Below, piece by piece: positions 1-8,994 of a stretch of 64,000 nucleotides of DNA (position 1 is the first letter of the stretch; every line of letters starts with the position of its first letter). Position numbers and translations under genes: made by a program. The stretch lies in assembly GCF_000519045.1 (NCBI RefSeq), contig NZ_KI912532.1, positions 3,563,227-3,627,226 of the forward strand. Reading direction: 5' to 3'. Below the pieces are notes generated by a model. That model had not been told where the DNA came from and did not search any database. It was given only the letters and a program-made list of their open reading frames with translations. Source of the DNA: Dechloromonas agitata is5 (GTDB lineage Bacteria; Pseudomonadota; Gammaproteobacteria; Burkholderiales; Rhodocyclaceae).

Positions 1-932
1 CGATCCTTGACGTTGCCAAGGGTGTGATGCCACCACATGGTGTCGGGATGCACGTTGCCCAGGTTGTCGATGTTGGCGACATTGACGCCTGACGAATTGC
101 CGCCCCACTGGCGCAACTTGGCCTCGACATGGGCCGCCTTGTCCGGGAAGCGCTGGCGCACCCAGTGCAGGAAATAGACGCCATCGGCATCGTTGTTGCC
201 AGTGGTGAATTCCTTTTCCAGGCCGCGCTGCTGGTAGTCCCAGCAGGTGTCGAACAGCAGGTCCATCGCCCAGCGGGTCAGCTTGTGGTGCGCATCGTCC
301 TTGCGGTTCTTGTTGCCGCGCCCGGCATAGTTGAGGTGGGAGAAATAAAAACGGTCGATGCCCTCGGCCTCGACCAGCCGGAGCAGGCCCGGCAGGTCGT
401 GGGCGTTGTCCTGCGTCATCGTGAAGCGCACGCCGATCTTCAGGCCGAGGTCGCGGCACAGGCGGATGCCCTTCAGCGAGGCTTCGAAGGCACCGTCCAG
501 CCGGCGGAACTTGTCGTGCGTTTCACGGATGCCGTCGAGCGAGACGCCGACGTAGTTGAAATCGCATTCGGCGATCTTGCCGATATTGTTCTCGTCGATC
601 AGCGTCCCGTTCGATGACAGCCCGACGTAGAAACCCTTGGCCTTGGCGCGCTTGGCGATGTCGTAGATGTCCGGCCGCAGCAGCGGCTCGCCGCCAGACA
701 GGATGAGGACCGGCACCCTGAAGCCCTTGAGGTCGTCCATCACCGTGTAGACCTGTTCGGTACTCAGCTCGCCAGGGAAGTTGGTATCGGCGGAGATCGA
801 GTAGCAATGCTTGCAGGTCAGGTTGCAGCGCCGGATCAGGTTCCAGATGACGACCGGACCGGGCGGATTGCGTTTCGGCCCGAGCGGCGTGGGGGCAGCG
901 ATCTCGGCCATGTACTGCGAAATTCGGAACAT
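1..932 (-). CDS. nirJ: NirJ, heme d1 biosynthesis radical SAM protein (partial, C-terminus beyond window)
   Basis: About 310 residues are visible, starting with MFRISQYMAEIA; the C-terminus runs off the left edge. The radical-SAM cluster motif CX3CX2C is seen as RRCNLTCKHCYS near residue 35, followed by the LSGGEPLLRPD segment (the GGE motif that binds SAM) and a GVSLDG segment. In the known family NirJ acts in the cytoplasm, removing propionate side chains from a heme d1 precursor. In many denitrifiers it directly follows nirH, but here the nearest nir gene is 12 kb away. An FNR/DNR-type box lies 55 bp upstream of the start. Other SPASM radical SAM proteins such as PqqE or AhbC/D are similar, but the sequence start and the nir genes in the window favour NirJ. 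Confidence 0.9.
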   Translation of the reverse strand, partial: MFRISQYMAEIAAPTPLGPKRNPPGPVVIWNLIRRCNLTCKHCYSISADTNFPGELSTEQVYTVMDDLKGFRVPVLILSGGEPLLRPDIYDIAKRAKAKGFYVGLSSNGTLIDENNIGKIAECDFNYVGVSLDGIRETHDKFRRLDGAFEASLKGIRLCRDLGLKIGVRFTMTQDNAHDLPGLLRLVEAEGIDRFYFSHLNYAGRGNKNRKDDAHHKLTRWAMDLLFDTCWDYQQRGLEKEFTTGNNDADGVYFLHWVRQRFPDKAAHVEAKLRQWGGNSSGVNVANIDNLGNVHPDTMWWHHTLGNVKD

Positions 933-986
933 GCGGCATCCTCTTGATAAGTTCGGCTATTGCAACCGAAGCGCCGCTCGCCAGCC

Positions 987-1000
987 TTGACGTGAGTCAA
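987..1000 (-). promoter_or_regulatory. FNR/DNR-type box upstream of nirJ
   Basis: The sequence TTGAC-GTGA-GTCAA is a perfect inverted repeat of the FNR/DNR/NNR type. Its centre is 61 bp from the nirJ start codon. On the nirJ strand a TGCAAT hexamer (positions 964-959, 4 of 6 matches to TATAAT) sits about 32 bp downstream of the box centre, the spacing expected for a class II activator site. Anaerobic or NO-responsive control of nirJ is an inference from this. Confidence 0.75.
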
Positions 1001-1154
1001 TGGAGCGAAGCAGGTGAGCGGCATGGTACGCCGGTGGCAAATTCGAAACAGCGTGCGATGGCTCAGCATCCGCACAATCCATTACCGGCTTTTTCGCCCC
1101 AACGTCATCGTTCCGGCGAGCCGCCCGTTATAGGGGGAGGAGTATACTTTCACG

Positions 1155-3449
1155 ATGACTTCGAACGTACACAACAATGCCGGCATTGATCCGGCAGTTC
1201 CCGCCCGCTGGGCGGCCGATGTCGAATCCCGGCTGGCGGCTGGCGAGGAGGTCCAGGCCTGCCTGGAAACCGACCTCGACCACGACCTGAAATTTGCCGA
1301 TGGCCTGCTGCTGGTCACCGATCGCCGCCTGCTGGCGCGTAGCGCCGGCCAGACGGCATGGCAGGAATGGCCGCTGCGCGCCGGCCTGCAGCTGACTCAC
1401 CACGACCAGGCCGGCGTCGGTACGCTGGCATTGCTCGATGCCAACGGACGCCTGGCCACCTGGCGTTACACGCTGGCCCGCAACCTGGCTGCCCTGCGCG
1501 TCATCGCCGAATTCGACCTGCACCGCGACAGCGCGCTGTCCGGCCAGCCGGTCGCCCGGCCGGGCGACGAGGTTTGCCCGAAATGCAAGACGCCGCTGCC
1601 GCCGGGCGAGGATGAGTGCCCGATCTGCAACCGCGAATCGACCGTCGCCCCGTCGACCTGGACGCTGTTCCGCCTGTGGCGCTTCGCCCGCCCCTACCGC
1701 TGGCAACTGTTCCTCGGTTTTGCGCTGACCCTCGCCTCGACCGCCGCGACGCTGGTGCCCCCTTACCTGACCATGCCACTGATGGACAATGTGCTGATCC
1801 CGTTCCAGAACGGCAAGCCGATCGACTGGGGCCTGGTCTCGATGTACCTCGGCGGCCTGCTCGGCGCCGCCGTGCTGGCCTGGGTGCTGGGCTGGATCCG
1901 CACCTACATCCTGTCGCTGGTGTCCGAGCGCATCGGCCGCGACCTGCGCACGCAGACCTACGAGCACCTGATGGGCCTGTCGCTCGAATACTTCGGCGGC
2001 AAACGCACCGGCGACCTGATGGCGCGGATCGGCAACGAAACCGACCGCATCAACATCTTCCTGTCGCTCGACCTGCTCAACTTCGCCACCGACGTACTGA
2101 TGATCACGATGACCGCCGTCATCCTGTTCAGCATCAACCCGTGGCTGGCGCTGGTCACCCTGCTGCCGCTGCCCATCATCGGCTGGCTGATCCACTTCGT
2201 GCGCGAAAAACTGCGCACCGGCTTCGAGAAAATCGACCGCGTCTGGGCCGAAGTGACCAACGTGCTGGCCGACACCATCCCCGGCATCCGCGTCGTCAAG
2301 GCCTTTGCCCAGGAAAAGCGCGAAGCCGACCGCTTCCGCGCCGCCAACGAACACAACCTGCAGATGAACGACAAGCTGAACAAGACCTGGTCGCTGTTCA
2401 CGCCGACGGTGACGCTGCTCACCGAGATCGGCCTGCTGGTCGTCTGGATCTTCGGCATCTGGCAAATTTCCAAGGGCGACTCGACCGTCGGCGTGCTCAC
2501 CGCCTTCCTCGCCTACATCGGCCGCTTCTACACCCGCCTCGATTCGATGAGCCGCATCGTCTCGGCCACCCAGCGCGCCGCCTCGAGCACCAAGCGGATC
2601 TTCGACATCCTCGACCACGTTTCCAGCGTGCCCGAACCGGCCAACCCGGTGCATCTGTCCGGCGTCACCGGCCGCATCGAGTTGAAGAAGGCCGGCTTCC
2701 GCTACGGCACCCGCGCCGTCACCAAGGATGTCGACCTGGTCATCCAGCCCGGCGAGATGATCGGCCTGGTCGGCCATTCCGGCTCCGGCAAGTCGACGCT
2801 GGTCAACCTGATCTGCCGCTTCTACGACGTCTCCGAAGGCCAGGTGCTGATCGACGGCACCGACGTGCGCTCGGTGCCGGTTGCCGAATTCCGCCAGCAC
2901 ATCGGCCTGGTGTTGCAGGAACCCTTCCTGTTCTTCGGCACCATCGCCGACAACATCGCCTACGGCAAGCCGAACGCGACGCGCCAGGAAATCATCGCGG
3001 CCGCCCGTGCCGCCCATGCCCACGAATTCATCCTGCGCCTACCGCACGGCTACGACTCGCTGGTCGGCGAGCGCGGCCAGGGTCTCTCGGGCGGCGAGCG
3101 CCAGCGCATCTCGATCGCCCGCGCCCTGCTCATCGACCCGCGCATCCTGATCCTCGACGAAGCGACCTCGGCGGTCGACACCGAGACCGAGAAGGAAATC
3201 CAGAAGGCGCTCGACAACCTCGTCAAGGGCCGCACCACCATCGCCATCGCCCACCGCCTGAGCACCCTGCGCAAGGCCGACCGGCTGGTCGTCATGGATC
3301 GCGGCCGTATCGTCGAGATCGGCAACCACGATCAGCTGATGGAAACCGAAGGCCACTACCACAAGTTGTATATGGCACAGGCCCGCAACGTCGATACCGA
3401 GGATACCTTGCCGCGTACCCCAGAACTGCCGAAAGCCCACGTCGAGTAA
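1155..3449 (+). CDS. ABC exporter with N-terminal zinc ribbon, cyanophycin-locus type
   Basis: This 764-residue half-transporter has an N-terminal soluble part of about 170 residues ending in a zinc ribbon (CPKC then CPIC, about residues 141-158), a six-helix ABC transmembrane domain (about 175-470), and an ATPase domain with Walker A GHSGSGKS, signature LSGGERQR and Walker B ILILDEATSAVD. All ATPase motifs are intact. It is followed after 3 bases by a DUF1854 gene and then two cyanophycin synthetase genes. This combination is recognised as cyanophycin-metabolism-associated, but the transported substrate is unknown to me. A GGGGGAGGAG run lies 12 bases before the ATG, and a TATACT hexamer only 6 bases before it. 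Confidence 0.88.
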   Translation: MTSNVHNNAGIDPAVPARWAADVESRLAAGEEVQACLETDLDHDLKFADGLLLVTDRRLLARSAGQTAWQEWPLRAGLQLTHHDQAGVGTLALLDANGRLATWRYTLARNLAALRVIAEFDLHRDSALSGQPVARPGDEVCPKCKTPLPPGEDECPICNRESTVAPSTWTLFRLWRFARPYRWQLFLGFALTLASTAATLVPPYLTMPLMDNVLIPFQNGKPIDWGLVSMYLGGLLGAAVLAWVLGWIRTYILSLVSERIGRDLRTQTYEHLMGLSLEYFGGKRTGDLMARIGNETDRINIFLSLDLLNFATDVLMITMTAVILFSINPWLALVTLLPLPIIGWLIHFVREKLRTGFEKIDRVWAEVTNVLADTIPGIRVVKAFAQEKREADRFRAANEHNLQMNDKLNKTWSLFTPTVTLLTEIGLLVVWIFGIWQISKGDSTVGVLTAFLAYIGRFYTRLDSMSRIVSATQRAASSTKRIFDILDHVSSVPEPANPVHLSGVTGRIELKKAGFRYGTRAVTKDVDLVIQPGEMIGLVGHSGSGKSTLVNLICRFYDVSEGQVLIDGTDVRSVPVAEFRQHIGLVLQEPFLFFGTIADNIAYGKPNATRQEIIAAARAAHAHEFILRLPHGYDSLVGERGQGLSGGERQRISIARALLIDPRILILDEATSAVDTETEKEIQKALDNLVKGRTTIAIAHRLSTLRKADRLVVMDRGRIVEIGNHDQLMETEGHYHKLYMAQARNVDTEDTLPRTPELPKAHVE

Positions 3450-3452
3450 ATC

Positions 3453-3923
3453 ATGGCCAACGTCAATTTTCAGATTCATTGCGACAATTTCGGCCGCCTC
3501 GTCCTGATCGATGCCGAAGGTATCCGCCACGAAGGTGTCACGCCGGTGCGCGCCTTCCCCATCGCCGCCCCGGACGAAGGGCTGTCGCTGATCAACTTCG
3601 AAGGCCACGAGGTCGGCTGGGTGGATCATGTCGCCGACCTGCCGCCGGCCATCCGCGACATCGTCGAAGCCGACCTGCGTAGCCGCGAGTTCGTGCCGGA
3701 AGTCGAACGCATCGTCGAGGTCTCCAGCTTCGCCTGCCCGAGTACCTGGCAGGTGCAGACCAACCGCGGCCCGGCCGAACTGGTCCTGAAGGGCGAAGAA
3801 GACATCCGCCGCCTGTCGCAAACCCGCCTGCTGATTGCCGACGCCCATGGCATCCAGTTCCTGGTCCGCGACCTGACGAGCCTCGACAAGCACAGCCGCA
3901 AGCTGCTCGACCGCTTCCTTTAA
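3453..3923 (+). CDS. DUF1854 family protein, cyanophycin-locus associated
   Basis: This 156-residue soluble protein has no signal peptide or membrane segment. It matches the DUF1854 pattern: an N-terminal region with LVLIDAEG and GVTPVRAFP, a central INFEGHEVGWVDHV, and a C-terminal segment with LLIADAHGIQFLVRDL and LDRFL. It starts 3 bases after the ABC exporter stop, so the two are probably co-translated. Its biochemical role is unknown. Pairing with the exporter and with cphA genes suggests a partner or regulator of that transporter (inference). Confidence 0.8.
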   Translation: MANVNFQIHCDNFGRLVLIDAEGIRHEGVTPVRAFPIAAPDEGLSLINFEGHEVGWVDHVADLPPAIRDIVEADLRSREFVPEVERIVEVSSFACPSTWQVQTNRGPAELVLKGEEDIRRLSQTRLLIADAHGIQFLVRDLTSLDKHSRKLLDRFL

Positions 3924-3937
3924 GCCACCGTGTAACG

Positions 3938-3970
3938 GCCCGTGCGGAACTGTGACAATTTTGCACGGGC
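3938..3970. other. Inverted repeat between the DUF1854 gene and the first cphA gene
   Basis: GCCCGTGC (3938-3945) is repeated inverted as GCACGGGC (3963-3970) with a 17-base loop and no T-run, in the 131-bp gap before the cphA genes. It could be an operator or an mRNA hairpin. No clear promoter hexamers were identified with it. Confidence 0.4.
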
Positions 3971-4054
3971 GTCAGCCGAAACCGGCGCGAAAGCGTTAAT
4001 AATGTCGAAATACCCTTGTGAACAACGCCGGTTCGCCCGGTCAAAGCAGAGCGC

Positions 4055-6295
4055 ATGAAAAGACAAGACATCGTTTTCAAGGACTCGATCTCCCTCAAGG
4101 GGCCGAGCATCTGGACCTACCCGCCGTGCATCGAGACCTGGATCGACATCGGCGAACTGGAAGACTACCCCTCCGACAAGATTCCCGGCCTCTACGACCG
4201 GCTGGCCGCCTGGCTGCCCGGCCTGATCGAGCACCGCTGCAACTACGACGAACGCGGCGGCTTCCTGCGCCGACTGAAGGAAGGCACGTGGACCGGCCAC
4301 ATCCTGGAGCATGTCGTCCTCGAACTGATGACGCTGGCCGGCCTGCCGGACGGTTTCGGCCGCACCCGCGAAACGACGACGCGCGGCGTCTACAAGCTGG
4401 TGGTCAGCAATTTCCACGAGGAATGCACCCGCCTGGCCCTCGAACTCGGCCGCGAGCTGGTGCTCGCCGCCATCCATGACGACCCGTTCGACATTGCCGA
4501 AGCGATCAAACCGCTGCGCCGCAAGGTGGACCGCAAGTATCTCGGCCCGTCCACCGCCGCCATCGTCAACGCGGCCGAAGCGCGCAAGATCCCGCACATC
4601 CGCCTGCTCGACGACGGCAACCTCGTCCAGCTCGGCTACGGCGCCGCCATGCGCCGCATCTGGACGGCCGAGACCGACAGCACCAGCGCCATTGCCGAGA
4701 CCATCTCGCGCGACAAGGACCTGACCAAGGAGCTGATTTCCTCGGTCGGCGTACCGGTGCCGGAAGGCCGTGAGGTCGAGAACGCCGACGATGCCGTCGA
4801 AGCGGCCGAAGACATCGGCTACCCGGTGGTCGTCAAGCCGACCGACGGCAACCACGGACGCGGCGTGTTCATCGACCTGACCACCGCCGACGATGTCCGC
4901 AAGGCCTACGCCATTGCCGTCGAGGAAGGTTCCAGCGTGCTCGTCGAACGCTCCATCCCGGGCATCGAGCACCGCCTGCTGGTCATCGGCGGCAAGCTGG
5001 TCGCCGCCAACCGCAGCGACTTCATCACGGTGACCGGCGATGGCCAGCACACGGTGCAGGAACTGATCGATACCCAGGTAAACACGGACCCGCGCCGCGG
5101 CAATACCGAACTGCACCCGCTGTCCATCATCAAGATCGACACCGCCGCCCTGATCGAACTTGAACGCCAGGGCCTGAGCGCCGATGCGGTACCGGCTGCC
5201 GGCCGCGAGGTGCTGATCCAGCGCAACGCCAACCATGCTTTCGACTGCACCGACGAAGTGCATCCCGATACCGCCGCCATCGCTTCGCTCGCCGCCCGCG
5301 TCGTCGGCCTGGACATCGCCGGCATCGACCTCGTCTGCCAGGACATCGCCAAGCCGCTGGCCGCACAGGGCGGCGCCATCGTCGAAGTCAATGCCGGTCC
5401 CAGCCTGCTCATGCACATCAAGCCCGGTGTCGGCAAACCGCGCCCGGTCGGCCAGGCCATCGTCGACAACCTGTTCTCCGCCGCGCAGACCGGCCGCATC
5501 CCCCTGGTCGGCGTCACCGGTACGCACGGCAAGACGACTGTCGCCCGACTGGTCGCCCACCTGCTCTACCTGTCGGGCGCCTTCACCGGCCTGGCGTGCA
5601 GCGAAGGCCTGTTCCAGAACCGCCGCCAGGTCCAGAAAACCGATGCCGCCAACTGGTCGGCCGGCCGCCGCCTGCTGCTCAACCGCGCCATCGAGGCCGC
5701 CGTCATCGAGAACGGGCCGGAAGTCATCCTCGGCCAGGGCCTGGCCTACGACCGCTGCTCGGTCGGCATCGTCACCAACATCGCCTCGGACGACGAAGAC
5801 CTGTCGCGCTGGGATGTCCAGCCGACCGGCGGCGAGTATTACACGACGCCGCGCTCGATCTATCGCACCCAGGTCGACGTCGTGCTGCCCTCCGGCCACG
5901 CCGTCCTCAACGCGGCCGACCCGCTGGTCGCCGATTTCGCCGAACTGTGCGACGGCGAGGTGATCTTCTTCGCCGCCGACCCGTCCTGCCTGAAGCTGGC
6001 CGAGCACTTCGCGGCCGGCAAGCGCGGCGTGACGGTGGCTGACGGGCGGATTATCCTGCGTACCGGCAACGACGAGGTCCGCCTCTGCCGCCTCGGCGAC
6101 GTACCCGCCATCGGCAAGGCCAAGAAGCCGGAAGACATCGCCAATGTGCTGGCCGCCGTCGCCGCCGGCTGGGCGCTCGGTCTGACCCAGGAGGTCATCA
6201 CCACCGGCGTCAAGACCTTTGGCCTCGATCTGCCCGAACCGGAAGCCCTGCTGCCGATTCAGGCCAAGAAGCCGCTGCGCGCGGCCGTGAAATAA
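4055..6295 (+). CDS. Cyanophycin synthetase paralogue lacking the C-terminal Mur domain (CphA'/CphA2-like)
   Basis: This 746-residue protein has the cyanophycin synthetase N-terminal region (about 1-160), an ATP-grasp domain (about 200-480, with VVKPTDGNHGRG and IVEVNAGPSLLMH) and a Mur-ligase central domain with P-loop GVTGTHGKTT near residue 490. It stops about where the neighbouring CphA enters its Mur C-terminal domain, so about 150 residues seen in CphA are absent. Second synthetases of this kind are known next to cphA in betaproteobacteria. Cyanobacterial CphA2, which also has a reduced C-terminal Mur region, joins beta-Asp-Arg dipeptides. Whether this one does the same is inference. 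It ends 16 bases before cphA, in one operon. Confidence 0.88.
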   Translation: MKRQDIVFKDSISLKGPSIWTYPPCIETWIDIGELEDYPSDKIPGLYDRLAAWLPGLIEHRCNYDERGGFLRRLKEGTWTGHILEHVVLELMTLAGLPDGFGRTRETTTRGVYKLVVSNFHEECTRLALELGRELVLAAIHDDPFDIAEAIKPLRRKVDRKYLGPSTAAIVNAAEARKIPHIRLLDDGNLVQLGYGAAMRRIWTAETDSTSAIAETISRDKDLTKELISSVGVPVPEGREVENADDAVEAAEDIGYPVVVKPTDGNHGRGVFIDLTTADDVRKAYAIAVEEGSSVLVERSIPGIEHRLLVIGGKLVAANRSDFITVTGDGQHTVQELIDTQVNTDPRRGNTELHPLSIIKIDTAALIELERQGLSADAVPAAGREVLIQRNANHAFDCTDEVHPDTAAIASLAARVVGLDIAGIDLVCQDIAKPLAAQGGAIVEVNAGPSLLMHIKPGVGKPRPVGQAIVDNLFSAAQTGRIPLVGVTGTHGKTTVARLVAHLLYLSGAFTGLACSEGLFQNRRQVQKTDAANWSAGRRLLLNRAIEAAVIENGPEVILGQGLAYDRCSVGIVTNIASDDEDLSRWDVQPTGGEYYTTPRSIYRTQVDVVLPSGHAVLNAADPLVADFAELCDGEVIFFAADPSCLKLAEHFAAGKRGVTVADGRIILRTGNDEVRLCRLGDVPAIGKAKKPEDIANVLAAVAAGWALGLTQEVITTGVKTFGLDLPEPEALLPIQAKKPLRAAVK

Positions 6296-6311
6296 CAAGG
6301 AACATCGCGTC

Positions 6312-8885
6312 ATGGACGTTTCCCGCATTCGTGCCCTGCGCGGCCCCAACCTGTGGAGCCGCCACACCGCCATCCAGGCCATCGTCCGCTGCGACGGGGC
6401 CGAAGTCGCCATCGCCGACCTGCCCGGCTTCGAAGCCCGCCTGCGCGAGCGCTTCCCGGAGCTCGGCGACCTGATTCCCTCCGACCATCTCGACACCGTC
6501 TCGGTCGCCCACGCCCTGGAGTTCTGCGCCCTCGGCCTGCAAGCCCAGGCCGGCTGCCCGGTGACCTTCAGCCGGACGACGCAGACGGTCGACACCGGCG
6601 TTTTCCAGGTTGTCGTCGAATACTCCGAGGAAGACGTCGCCCGTCTCGCCTTCGAACGCGCCGAGCAACTCTGCCAGGCAGCCCTCGACGATACGCCCTT
6701 CGACCTTGAGGCGACGCTGAAGGAACTGCGCGATCTGGACGAGGATATCCGTCTCGGCCCATCCACCGGCGCCATCGTCTCGGCCGCCGTGGCGCGCGGC
6801 ATTCCCTTCCGCCGCCTGACGCAGGGCAGCCTCGTCCAGTTCGGCTGGGGCAGCAAGCAGAAGCGCATCCAGGCGGCCGAAACCAGCTTCACCAGCGCCA
6901 TCGCCGAAGCCATCGCGCAGGACAAGGAACTGACCAAGAACCTGCTGCACGCGTCCGGCGTCGCCGTGCCTTACGGCCGTCCGGTCGAGGACGAGGACGA
7001 TGCCTGGGCCGCCGCCCAGGAGGTCGGTCTGCCGGTCGTCGTCAAGCCGCAGGACGGCAACCAGGGCAAGGGCATCTCGGTCAACCTGACCAGCGAGGAG
7101 CAGGTACGCAAGGCCTACCGCGTCGCCATCGAATTCCGCGACGACATCATGGTCGAGAAATACCTGCCCGGCCATGACTGGCGCCTGCTGGTCATCGGCG
7201 ACAAGCTGATCGCCGCCGCCCGGCGCGACCCGCCCCTGGTCATCGGCGACGGCACGCATACCGTCCGCGAACTGGTCGACATCGTCAATAGCGACCCGCG
7301 TCGCTCCGATGGCCACGCCACCTCCCTGACCAAGATCCGCTTCGACGAAATCGCCCTCGCCCGCCTGGCCGAACAGGGCTACACGGCCGACAGCGTGCCG
7401 CCGCGTGGCGTCCGCGTCATCCTGCGCAACAACGCCAACCTGTCCACCGGCGGTACCGCCACCGACGTCACCGACGACGTGCATCCCGACCTCGCCGCCG
7501 CTGCGGTGGCTGCAGCACAAACCGTCGGCCTTGACATCGCCGGCATCGACGTCGTGTGCGACACCATCTTGAAGCCGCTGGAAGACCAAGGCGGCGGCAT
7601 CGTCGAAGTCAATGCCGCCCCCGGCCTGCGCATGCACCTCGACCCGTCCTTCGGCAAGGGGCGCGATGTCGGCAAGGCGATCATCGACATGATGTACAAG
7701 GACGGCAGCAATGGCCGCATCCCGGTCGTCGCCATTGCCGGCACCAACGGCAAGACCACCACCAGCCGCCTCATCGGCCGCATCTTCGAAGCCAATGGCC
7801 AGCGCGTCGGCATGACCAGCACCGATGGCGTCTACATCCAGGGCAAGCAGATCGACGATGGCGACTGCTCCGGCCCGCGCAGCGCCCGCAACGTGCTGAT
7901 GCACCCGGACGTCGATGCCGCCGTGTTCGAAACCGCCCGTGGCGGCGTGCTGCGCGAGGGGCTCGGTTTCGACATGTGCGATGTCGCCGTGGTGACCAAC
8001 ATCGGCATCGGCGACCACCTCGGCCTCAACTACATCACGACGGTCGATGAACTGGCCGTCGTCAAGCGCGTCATCGTCGAGAATGTCGCACCGCATGGCA
8101 CGGCGGTGCTCAACGCCGCCGATCCGCAGGTTGCCCGCATGGCGGCGCACTGCCCAGGCGGCATCATCTTCTTTGCCCGCGACAAGGCCAACCCGGTACT
8201 CGCCACGCACAAGGCCCAGGGCAAGCGCGTCGTCTATGCCAACGAGGAAGGCATCGTCTGCCAGGAAGGCCGCAAGAGCCAGCGCATTCCGTTCTCCAGC
8301 ATCCCGCTGACCCGCAACGGCAGCATCGGCTTCCAGGTCGAGAATGCCATGGCCGCCACCGCCACCGGCTGGGCGCTCGGTCTCGACTGGGCAGTCATCG
8401 AAAAGGCGCTGTCCGGCTTCGTCAGCGACGCCAATACCGCTCCCGGCCGCTTCAACGTCTTCGACTACAAGGGCGCGACGCTGATCGCCGACTACGGCCA
8501 CAACCCGGACGCCATGCAGGCCCTGGTCCAGGCCGTCGAGGGCATGCCGGCGGTCCGCCGCTCGGTGGTCATCAGCGGTGCCGGCGACCGGCGTGACGAG
8601 GACATCCGCCAGCAGACCGAAATCCTCGGCAATGCCTTTGACGATGCGATCCTCTACCAGGATGCCTGCCAGCGCGGCCGCCAGGACGGCGAAGTGATCG
8701 GCCTGCTGCGGGACGGCCTGAAGCATGCGAAGCGGACCCGGCGCATCGACGAGATCACCGGCGAGTTCAAGGCCATCGACCTGGCCCTGGAACGCCTGCA
8801 ACCCGGTGACCTGTGCCTGATCCTGATCGACCAGGTGGAAGAGGCGCTGGCCCACATTGCGCAACGGATCCGCGAAGCATCGTAA
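6312..8885 (+). CDS. cphA: Cyanophycin synthetase
   Basis: This 857-residue enzyme makes multi-L-arginyl-poly-L-aspartate, a nitrogen store, by ATP-dependent addition of Asp and Arg. Domains in order are the N-terminal region, ATP-grasp (about 200-475, with VVVKPQDGNQGKG and GGIVEVNAAPGLRMH), Mur central domain with P-loop AGTNGKTTTSR near residue 480, and Mur C-terminal domain (about 700-857, with ADYGHNPDAM and SGAGDRRDEDI). The length is normal for the family. AAGGAAC before the ATG is a plausible ribosome site. A strong terminator follows the stop. Confidence 0.95.
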   Translation: MDVSRIRALRGPNLWSRHTAIQAIVRCDGAEVAIADLPGFEARLRERFPELGDLIPSDHLDTVSVAHALEFCALGLQAQAGCPVTFSRTTQTVDTGVFQVVVEYSEEDVARLAFERAEQLCQAALDDTPFDLEATLKELRDLDEDIRLGPSTGAIVSAAVARGIPFRRLTQGSLVQFGWGSKQKRIQAAETSFTSAIAEAIAQDKELTKNLLHASGVAVPYGRPVEDEDDAWAAAQEVGLPVVVKPQDGNQGKGISVNLTSEEQVRKAYRVAIEFRDDIMVEKYLPGHDWRLLVIGDKLIAAARRDPPLVIGDGTHTVRELVDIVNSDPRRSDGHATSLTKIRFDEIALARLAEQGYTADSVPPRGVRVILRNNANLSTGGTATDVTDDVHPDLAAAAVAAAQTVGLDIAGIDVVCDTILKPLEDQGGGIVEVNAAPGLRMHLDPSFGKGRDVGKAIIDMMYKDGSNGRIPVVAIAGTNGKTTTSRLIGRIFEANGQRVGMTSTDGVYIQGKQIDDGDCSGPRSARNVLMHPDVDAAVFETARGGVLREGLGFDMCDVAVVTNIGIGDHLGLNYITTVDELAVVKRVIVENVAPHGTAVLNAADPQVARMAAHCPGGIIFFARDKANPVLATHKAQGKRVVYANEEGIVCQEGRKSQRIPFSSIPLTRNGSIGFQVENAMAATATGWALGLDWAVIEKALSGFVSDANTAPGRFNVFDYKGATLIADYGHNPDAMQALVQAVEGMPAVRRSVVISGAGDRRDEDIRQQTEILGNAFDDAILYQDACQRGRQDGEVIGLLRDGLKHAKRTRRIDEITGEFKAIDLALERLQPGDLCLILIDQVEEALAHIAQRIREAS

Positions 8886-8914
8886 GCCCCCTGCCGCCCA
8901 GTCCTGTGGGTGTT

Positions 8915-8939
8915 AAGCCCGGCCTCGGCCGGGCTTTTT
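8915..8939 (+). terminator. Rho-independent terminator after cphA
   Basis: AAGCCCGGC, loop CTCG, GCCGGGCTT, then further Ts form a perfect 9-bp GC-rich hairpin with a T-run about 30 bp after the cphA stop. Confidence 0.9.
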
Positions 8940-8982
8940 GCTCGCTGTCGCCGCGTCTTCGGCCACCCTGCCAACCGCTCTC

Positions 8983-8988
8983 TATAAT
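8983..8988 (+). promoter_or_regulatory. TATAAT hexamer directly before the peroxidase start
   Basis: A perfect TATAAT ends 6 bases before the ATG at 8995, and no Shine-Dalgarno-like run is present between them. If it is the -10 element, the transcript would start at or next to the ATG, making it leaderless. No good -35 was seen. Confidence 0.5.
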
Positions 8989-8994
8989 TGTTTC

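Noticed and set aside
3920..8864. Very long open frames on the minus strand opposite the cphA genes (up to about 1000 codons)
   Set aside because: They are mirror frames of high-GC genes: low-complexity Gly/Asp/Val-rich protein with no family motifs, while the plus strand encodes complete enzymes.
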